From Coptodactyla brooksi (lineage: Eukaryota; Arthropoda; Insecta; Coleoptera; Scarabaeidae), in contig JAWQRM010000373.1 in the NCBI GenBank assembly GCA_033557675.1, positions 1 to 23,577 of the forward strand: DNA of 23,577 nt, written 5' to 3'. A model generated the notes under the pieces. That model was not told the DNA's origin. It saw only the letters and a program-made list of their open reading frames with translations, and did not search any database. Of this stretch, positions 18,860 through 23,577 are shown in pieces. The stretch's first letter is position 1; every line of letters starts with the position of its first letter. The position numbers were made by a program, and so were the translations under genes.

Positions 18860-19470
18860 AGTCTTATCGGCACAATGATTTTATATTAATAGTCGTCACG
18901 TCTTCGTGTCGTTTTCTCGTTATTTCTTTTTTCCTTAAGTGTAGTGAATATCACAGAATGGTTATAAATGTATGGTATGTTTCCAATACCCCACAGTGTC
19001 AAGAGTATATAAAGCATATACTGTTTAGTTTTAATCAATTATTATTTTTTTACTACGTATGGCAGCCGATACCGTAATTTCACTCGTTACTCTCTCGAAT
19101 TGAAAAAACAATTCACAATACAATCATCTTAACAGGCTCACAGTGTCCGTCAGAAAACAATTGATATATATTATATATATTTTTTACCGTTATTTCATAT
19201 ATAGATTTTTTAATGTATACTCAAGTATAAAATAAAATTAAAAAAAGAACTCCTACAACAATCCACAGTCACTCAAAATTTAATGGGAAAACTGAAAAGT
19301 TGAACTAAAAATCCTCAGATGTCTTCAATGCGTGCTGGGTGCAGATTGTGCTATGCTCATAATTTTCTCTTATTTTGGTAATTATTTCAAGGCCAGTGGT
19401 TGCGCTGATACTCGGGTTACTTTGAATTTTCTAATCTAAATTTTGAGTTTCTTAGTTACACAAGCTGAAA
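18860..19470 (-). promoter_or_regulatory. UNR 5' leader and upstream region
   Basis: This stretch must hold at least part of the UNR 5' UTR and possibly its promoter. It is AT-rich with an alternating AT run at about 19164-19200. No convincing TATA/initiator pair or 5' splice structure could be fixed by eye, and there is no coding signal. An in-frame stop (18883-18881) separates it from the start codon. Confidence 0.3.
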
Positions 19471-19474
19471 ACAG

Positions 19475-19592
19475 TAGAAAAAACAGTATATTAGACAGAA
19501 TTTTTAGAACAGGTAAATTCAGTATTATAGAAATACACAAATTACACTCTTTACCATTACTCTAAGCTACTACTATAAACTGACATAAATAA
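19475..19592. repeat. direct repeat pair, copy 1
   Basis: TAGAAAAAACAGTATATTAG and the following bases to ACATAAATAAT recur at 19904-20012 in the same orientation, with about 10-15% differences and small gaps. The starts are about 429 bp apart. Confidence 0.65.
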
Positions 19593-19903
19593 TCAAACAT
19601 TATTGCATTATTATTATACTATATTTCCTATTGTATTTTAAATTACATACATATTCTGATGAAAGTGCAACTTGCAATAAATATTAACAAATAAACTAGT
19701 ATTCAAAATTAAATACTACTTTCTTTATAAATACACCTTGTGTTTTCTAAAAATATGTATGCTTATTGTTGCTAATGTCTACCATTTTCTTGTTTCCTAT
19801 AACCCCTGGGTGTCAATTTTAAATGTTGGAATTATTATGTTAAATGGTAACATGTACATTGTGCACAATTATTGCATCTACATACTATAACATAGACTAC
19901 AAA

Positions 19904-20012
19904 TAGAAAAAACAGTATATTAGACAGAATTTTTAAAACCGGTAAATTCAGTATTATACAAATGCACAAATTATAGTCTTTACTCTAGGGTACTATAAAC
20001 TAACATAAATAA
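19904..20012. repeat. direct repeat pair, copy 2
   Basis: Matches copy 1 at 19475-19592 (ATTAGACAGAATTTTTA.A.C.GGTAAATTCAGTATTATA...). It runs directly into the repeat at 20017. The pair could be a local duplication or two insertions of one family; no LTR signatures (TG...CA) were found. Confidence 0.65.
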
Positions 20013-20016
20013 TAAT

Positions 20017-20083
20017 CCTAATTCGTCAAGATCCATCAAAATTTCAGCATCAATTTTTTTAGTTTAAACTTTTTCTTTAGACC
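20017..20083 (+). repeat. dispersed repeat, copy 2 of the 1360-1427 family
   Basis: CCTAATTCGTCAAGATCCAT and the following bases to TTAGACCT match 1360-1427 with few differences. The upstream GACA tract of copy 1 is absent here; direct-repeat sequence precedes it instead. Confidence 0.65.
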
Positions 20084-20504
20084 TGTTGGTAAAAGAATGT
20101 AAAAAATACCCACAACTACATACTATTGGAGATGGTAGAAAATAGAGTGAAAAATAGATTAGACAAATTTTAAAAACAATTTAGAAAATGTTCTTTATTT
20201 AACTCAAAGACTATCATAGATCCCGGAACGTTTTTGAATGCATTCACATATACCAAAGATTAGCTGGCTACCATTATCTTTCTTATCAATTTGAACTTCA
20301 TAAACAAAGGACTTAATCCCGACAGATAAAAATCTAGGAACTGGTTGACCTGGGATCGTGTGATTATTCAACTATGGTCCTAATTTGCATGAGGACTGAT
20401 TAAAATATCAACTACCTTAACAGCCTATGAACTTTACGTGTTGGTAATAAAAAATAAAAATTCAAAATAAGTTTATCAATATTATTATTTGCGGTCCTGC
20501 TTAA
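20084..20504. other. stretch without gene
   Basis: AT-rich intergenic sequence. Nothing supported. Confidence 0.4.
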
Positions 20505-20775
20505 ATGACTGTTGCTTGCAAAATCATCGAGAAGAGCTCCGCTCATTGCTGTGCGCCCTTGCCAAAAGATGAAGGATGCCAAGGCCAACTATTTGGCAAA
20601 ATCCAAAGTCCGCAATTAACGGCTGTACTCTTATTATATGAGAGGGATACAACAATGAGAAACCTAGATACCACTGCTTCAATCTTGCAAGTAGATAATG
20701 AACAGAAGATGCCCACACCGACCAATATATTCAACAGCCAAATCCCGATTCAACATCCCTCAACTTTTCCTTGAA
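20505..20775. other. GC-richer stretch with open frames on both strands, unassigned
   Basis: Composition rises here compared with neighbours. The plus strand is open for 89 codons (20505-20774) and the minus strand for about 60 in two frames. None shows a family motif I recognise. It may be a fragment of a transposon or processed sequence, but no poly(A) tail or flanking duplication was seen. Confidence 0.3.
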
Positions 20776-21442
20776 GAGCGATTTTAACTAGCAGCACCTG
20801 TGATTTGTAAAATTCCAGAGATTTGGGGAAGATAATGACAATTTTATTCTCTGGAGCATAGATTTAAAATTTTAATTCTAGTTGTTCTTTTTGTAGAATT
20901 ACCTAAGCTGGAAAGTTTGTAGATTAGGTTTTTACATACCCAGTAATGTTTATCAAGTTTGTTTTTCTTCTTCCATTTACTTTTCATTAAAATGGACAGA
21001 CAATGCATGTTACCAGTATTACCAATTAATATTACTAATATTTTGAAACAAATTGCCCTAGATGATTTCTTTTTCAATCACAAACTATTTTTGAAACCGC
21101 ATGATTTGTATATATTTGTACTGTGTTTTGGAAAACTACAAAATTCTAGAATAGCAAATTGATAATCAAATTTCAAGTCGATGTGACCTTGAAAACATCA
21201 TCCCAAGGTAAAATTCTTATCACTGATAAATACACAGATAAGTATATTTACTGCAACTTTTGTCTGAAATTTTGTTCTATAAACAACTCCATTTTCGAGA
21301 TATTTGGCCACTTTGGGACCTTGGGATACCCTGTATGTAATATCGGTTATACAAGATTTAATAAAAGAAAATTCGCAGATTCGTTTTTCCCAAAAACATT
21401 TATTTATTCATCAAATTAAAATATTTATTTTTGTCTCCTTTA
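20776..21442. other. intergenic stretch upstream of the mariner element
   Basis: Contains GGATACCCTGTATGTAAT at about 21324-21341, resembling a common insect repeat end (compare 963-1030). No coding signal. Confidence 0.35.
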
Positions 21443-21572
21443 CCAGGCGTATAAGCTTAAATCCGCTGTTTGCTCATAGATGGCATTAGTGAGCGTATTA
21501 AGCTACCACGGACATGCCAGCACTTTTTATGTCTAGTTTTGTGCCAAGAAAAGACTGCTTTTCTACTTCAAT

Positions 21573-22327
21573 TTGAAGAAATCAGCTGCCGAATTGCATA
21601 GAATGCTTGTAGAGGCCTATGGTGACAGTGCTTTGTCGAAAATATTTGACCTCAGCGACAAGAAACATGAAAATCGGCCCAGGAAGGTTGCGGACCATGA
21701 ATTGCAGGCTCCTTTGGACAAGAATGATACTGAATCCATGGGGAGGGTTCAAAAGATCGGAAAATGGGTGCCGCACGAATTAAACGATAGGCAGATGGAG
21801 CGACACCAAAACACATGCGAAATCTTGCTTGCCCGACAAAATAAAATGTCGTTCCTGCATCGGATCGTGAGTTAATCCCTGCCAACCATCAACATCTTCC
21901 CCAAGACCAAATCGCTTCGGTAGGAAGACGATGCTGTGCGTTTGGTGTCATCATCAGGGTATCGTCTGCTATGAGATGTTGAACCCTGGTGAAAGTGTCA
22001 ATGCTCACTGCTACCACCAACAACTGATCAAGTTGCACCGTACCCTGTTAGGAAAAAGCCAGATTGGTCCGAAACTACTTGGAGACACTCAACTGGGAGG
22101 TGCTACTGCATCTCGCTTATTCACCAGACCTGGCCCCTTTCAACTACCACCTGTTTTCGTTGATGGGCCATGCTCTCGCTGAGCAGCACTTCGATTCTTA
22201 CGAAGACGTCCGAACGTCGCTTGATGTGTGGTTTGCCTCGAATGAGAAGGACTTTTTTGGCGTGGTATCCACAAATTGCCCGAGAGATGGGGAAAATGTG
22301 TATGTAGCGAGGGGAATATTACTTTGA
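21573..22327 (+). pseudogene. mariner transposase pseudogene
   Basis: In order: an N-terminal helix-turn-helix remnant with an internal deletion after SAL; the linker WVPHELNDRQMERH; FLHRIV followed by a stop where the first catalytic Asp (GDEKW block) should be; the WCHHQGIV...HCYHQQLIKLH block; loss of the second-Asp HDN block; the third-Asp SPDLAP segment; and a tail (HALAEQHFDSYEDVRTSLDV, ASNEKDFF). At least three frame changes and two deletions are visible. It cannot make an active enzyme. Only the third aspartate remains. Confidence 0.8.
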
Positions 22328-22369
22328 ATAAATTTGCTTTTGCTTTCTATGAAAAAAACATGTGTTTTT

Positions 22370-22571
22370 CTAAATTGTGGATATGGAACCTTTGGCTTTG
22401 TACCAAGGTAATCACTGGTTACCTTGTTACAAAACAATAATAAATTGCTCGATGTGCATTTCGTCGACAAAACCGACATTGTCAAGAGCCACCAGGAAAT
22501 GAAACGACTTTGTCGACGAAATGCGCATCGAGCAATTTATTATCGTTTTGGTGAAGTGGCAACCAGTGATT
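22370..22571. mobile_element. foldback retroposed element inside the mariner, hammerhead-like
   Basis: AACATGTGTTTTT at 22357-22369 is repeated exactly at 22572-22584 and flanks the insert as a 13-bp target-site duplication. The inner inverted arms run TAATCACTGGTT (22409) to its inverse at 22572. Both arms carry ATTGCTCGATG(T/C)GCATTTCG and GTCGAC. Each arm, read outward, has GCTC or similar, a degenerate CTGATGA, a CGAC/GTCG hairpin, GAAA, TGCGCATC and GAGC. No coding region. Confidence 0.65.
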
Positions 22572-22624
22572 AACATGTGTTTTTTTGACTAAAACACAGC
22601 GAATTTAAGCTTATACACCTGGTA

Positions 22625-22720
22625 AAGTACAAATTTGTCCCCTTTAGATATAATACACTTGCACCAGAGCTCCTTCCAATCTTCAAAGTACTTCTGAATC
22701 GCAAAGTGATCACAAAGTAT
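22625..22720 (-). pseudogene. transposase C-terminal scrap (mariner-like, other family)
   Basis: Minus-strand bases read YFEDWKELWCKCIISKGDKF, resembling the F-x-x-W-x-x-R-W-x-x-C-I-x-x-x-G-D-Y-F tail of mariner-like transposases. Only about 25 residues are recognisable. The mariner at 21443 seems to have inserted next to or into this older element. Confidence 0.45.
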
Positions 22721-23095
22721 TTGTGGTCACAACTGATTACAACACTCAGGATGTAAAAATATGCAACCTTCATATAAGAGTTCAGAGTTTTTGAATAATT
22801 TTAGTCTCAACAGATAGATCTTGTTGGGTTGATTTCCTTCCCTTGAGTATGTAACCCTTCAGATTCAGGGTACTCGAAAAAAATATCCTTTAGACTTGGA
22901 CAAGAGGTTGATGGACGAATAGACAAAAATCTATTCAATGTGAATTGATCCAGCAATAAAAAGAAGGGGATTATAGAAGGGAAAGAGAATGGGGATTATA
23001 TGTCCAATAAATAAGAAAGGAGATAATCAACATTGAAATAATCTGCAAGAATACTGGAGGCAAGATTGAGAAAACAAATTGAACATGATCTAGAA
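22721..23095. other. stretch between the mariner remains and the hAT element
   Basis: No coding or repeat structure supported. Confidence 0.4.
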
Positions 23096-23577
23096 CAGTG
23101 ATCCCCAAAGTAGGTGCCACCGCCTCCTGGTGGGTGCTGCAGCGATCCAGGGGGGCGGTGATGGCCACTGGTGCATTTGGCGGCGATGAATAACTGTAAG
23201 GGGGCGGTGATAGTATAAAAGAAAGAAGAGAAGATTTAGAAAAATTGATTTATGTATTTCTCTTGTAGTCTTCCAGACTACAAGAACATTTGACTAAAAT
23301 TCATGGTGATAAAAAGGATAAGGATTTGTCTTATTTTCGAACACTAAAAGAAAAATTTATCAAACAACCGACATTGGCAAAACTCTTTTCAAAATCTCAT
23401 ACAATTGTCGAAGAACTAATTATACCGACTATAAGTGAATAATGCGTACTGTAAGTAATGCTTCTACTTACAGTATCATCTTATCAGTATGCTACACAAG
23501 CCAGCATGTGATATTATCAAGAAAATTTCGTTGAGCAATGAGGCAGTGCAAAGAAGAATTGATGAAATGGCTTAAGA
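23096..23577 (+). mobile_element. hAT transposon 5' part, running off the window
   Basis: It starts with the hAT-type terminus CAGTGATCCCCAAAGTAGGT (23096), followed by GGGGGCGGTGA repeats (23153-23162, 23200-23209). From about 23271 the plus strand reads RLQEHLTKIHGDKKDKDLSY, with the H-x(4)-H end of a BED-type zinc finger. LAKLFSKSHTIVEELIIPTI follows, then a stop at 23440, and further along KKISLSNEAVQRRIDEMA ending at a stop near 23575. This order fits the N-terminal half of ZBED/SCAND3-like hAT transposases, with a short damaged or deleted segment at about 23440-23515. The catalytic part would lie beyond the window. Confidence 0.7.

Larger units (their letters stand above)
21443..22622 (+). 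mobile_element. mariner transposon, inactive, with both ends
   Basis: TA (21441-21442) is followed by CCAGGCGTATAAGCTTAAAT (left end). The right end is the inverse of CCAGGTGTATAAGCTTAAAT, finishing at 22622 and followed by TA. The terminal repeats are about 27 bp, of the CCAGGTGTA type seen in mauritiana-like mariners. The transposase is broken into several frames: KKSAAELHRMLVEAYGDSAL (from about 21573), FLHRIV then stop (21875), MLCVWCHHQGIV and HCYHQQLIKLH (21931-22055), and YLETLNWEVLLHLAYSPDLA (22070-22130). It is split again by an insertion at 22370-22571. Confidence 0.85.

Noticed and set aside
19475..20012. LTR retrotransposon or solo LTR pair
   Set aside because: The spacing is only about 430 bp, with no TG...CA ends, primer-binding site or polypurine tract.

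Overview
This window is AT-rich animal nuclear DNA with spliceosomal introns, most likely from an insect. The protein it encodes reads as the insect form of UNR/CSDE1, and the surroundings are full of DNA-transposon remains (Tc1/mariner, pogo-like, hAT) and tRNA-derived SINE pieces. I see no bacterial, plasmid, phage or CRISPR features. The order of insect is not resolved.

The one clear host gene is UNR (CSDE1), on the minus strand. I could assemble its full coding region from nine exons between 18859 (ATG) and 4847 (stop TAA). All donors are GT, all acceptors are AG, every junction keeps the reading phase, and the predicted product is 914 residues. The order is: a short N-terminal leader; a Ser/Asn-rich segment; nine cold-shock-type domains, alternating canonical RNP-bearing domains with non-canonical ones; and a C-terminal SUZ-C-like motif on a distant last exon. 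The three 1.8-4.4 kb introns 1, 3 and 6 and the 2.9 kb intron 8 hold nearly all the repeats inside the gene. The other four introns are 65-84 bp.

Region by region. 1-4400 is intergenic, with a decayed repeat-borne coding fragment (1436-1600), two SINE copies (about 1950-2320) and a weak candidate terminal exon on the plus strand (3407-3463). 4400-4846 is the likely UNR 3' UTR. Intron 8 (5016-7889) carries two Tc1-like copies in inverted orientation, a nested pogo-like piece and a small foldback element. Intron 6 (8759-13180) carries a small hairpin, a SINE and a long-armed foldback element interrupted by a hAT remnant. Intron 3 (14329-16252) has a SINE piece, a mariner-type transposase tail and a pogo-like MITE. 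From 18860 to 21400 lies the UNR upstream region, with a 110-bp direct repeat pair. 21443-22622 is a dead mariner with clear ends, itself split by a foldback retroposed element. From 23096 a hAT element begins and runs off the window.

The most unusual signal is a set of small foldback repeats (6831-6984, 22370-22571, a single arm near 11446-11535, and a worn copy near 18327-18420). Taken together they show a hammerhead-ribozyme-like layout: short stem I, CUGAUGA-like core, hairpin, GAAA, tiny palindromic stem III. Two of them are flanked by 11-13 bp direct repeats, which suggests retroposition (Penelope-like or retrozyme-like) rather than MITE mobility. The individual copies are degenerate, so this is a hypothesis. 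The rest is a well-preserved housekeeping gene embedded in ordinary transposon debris.
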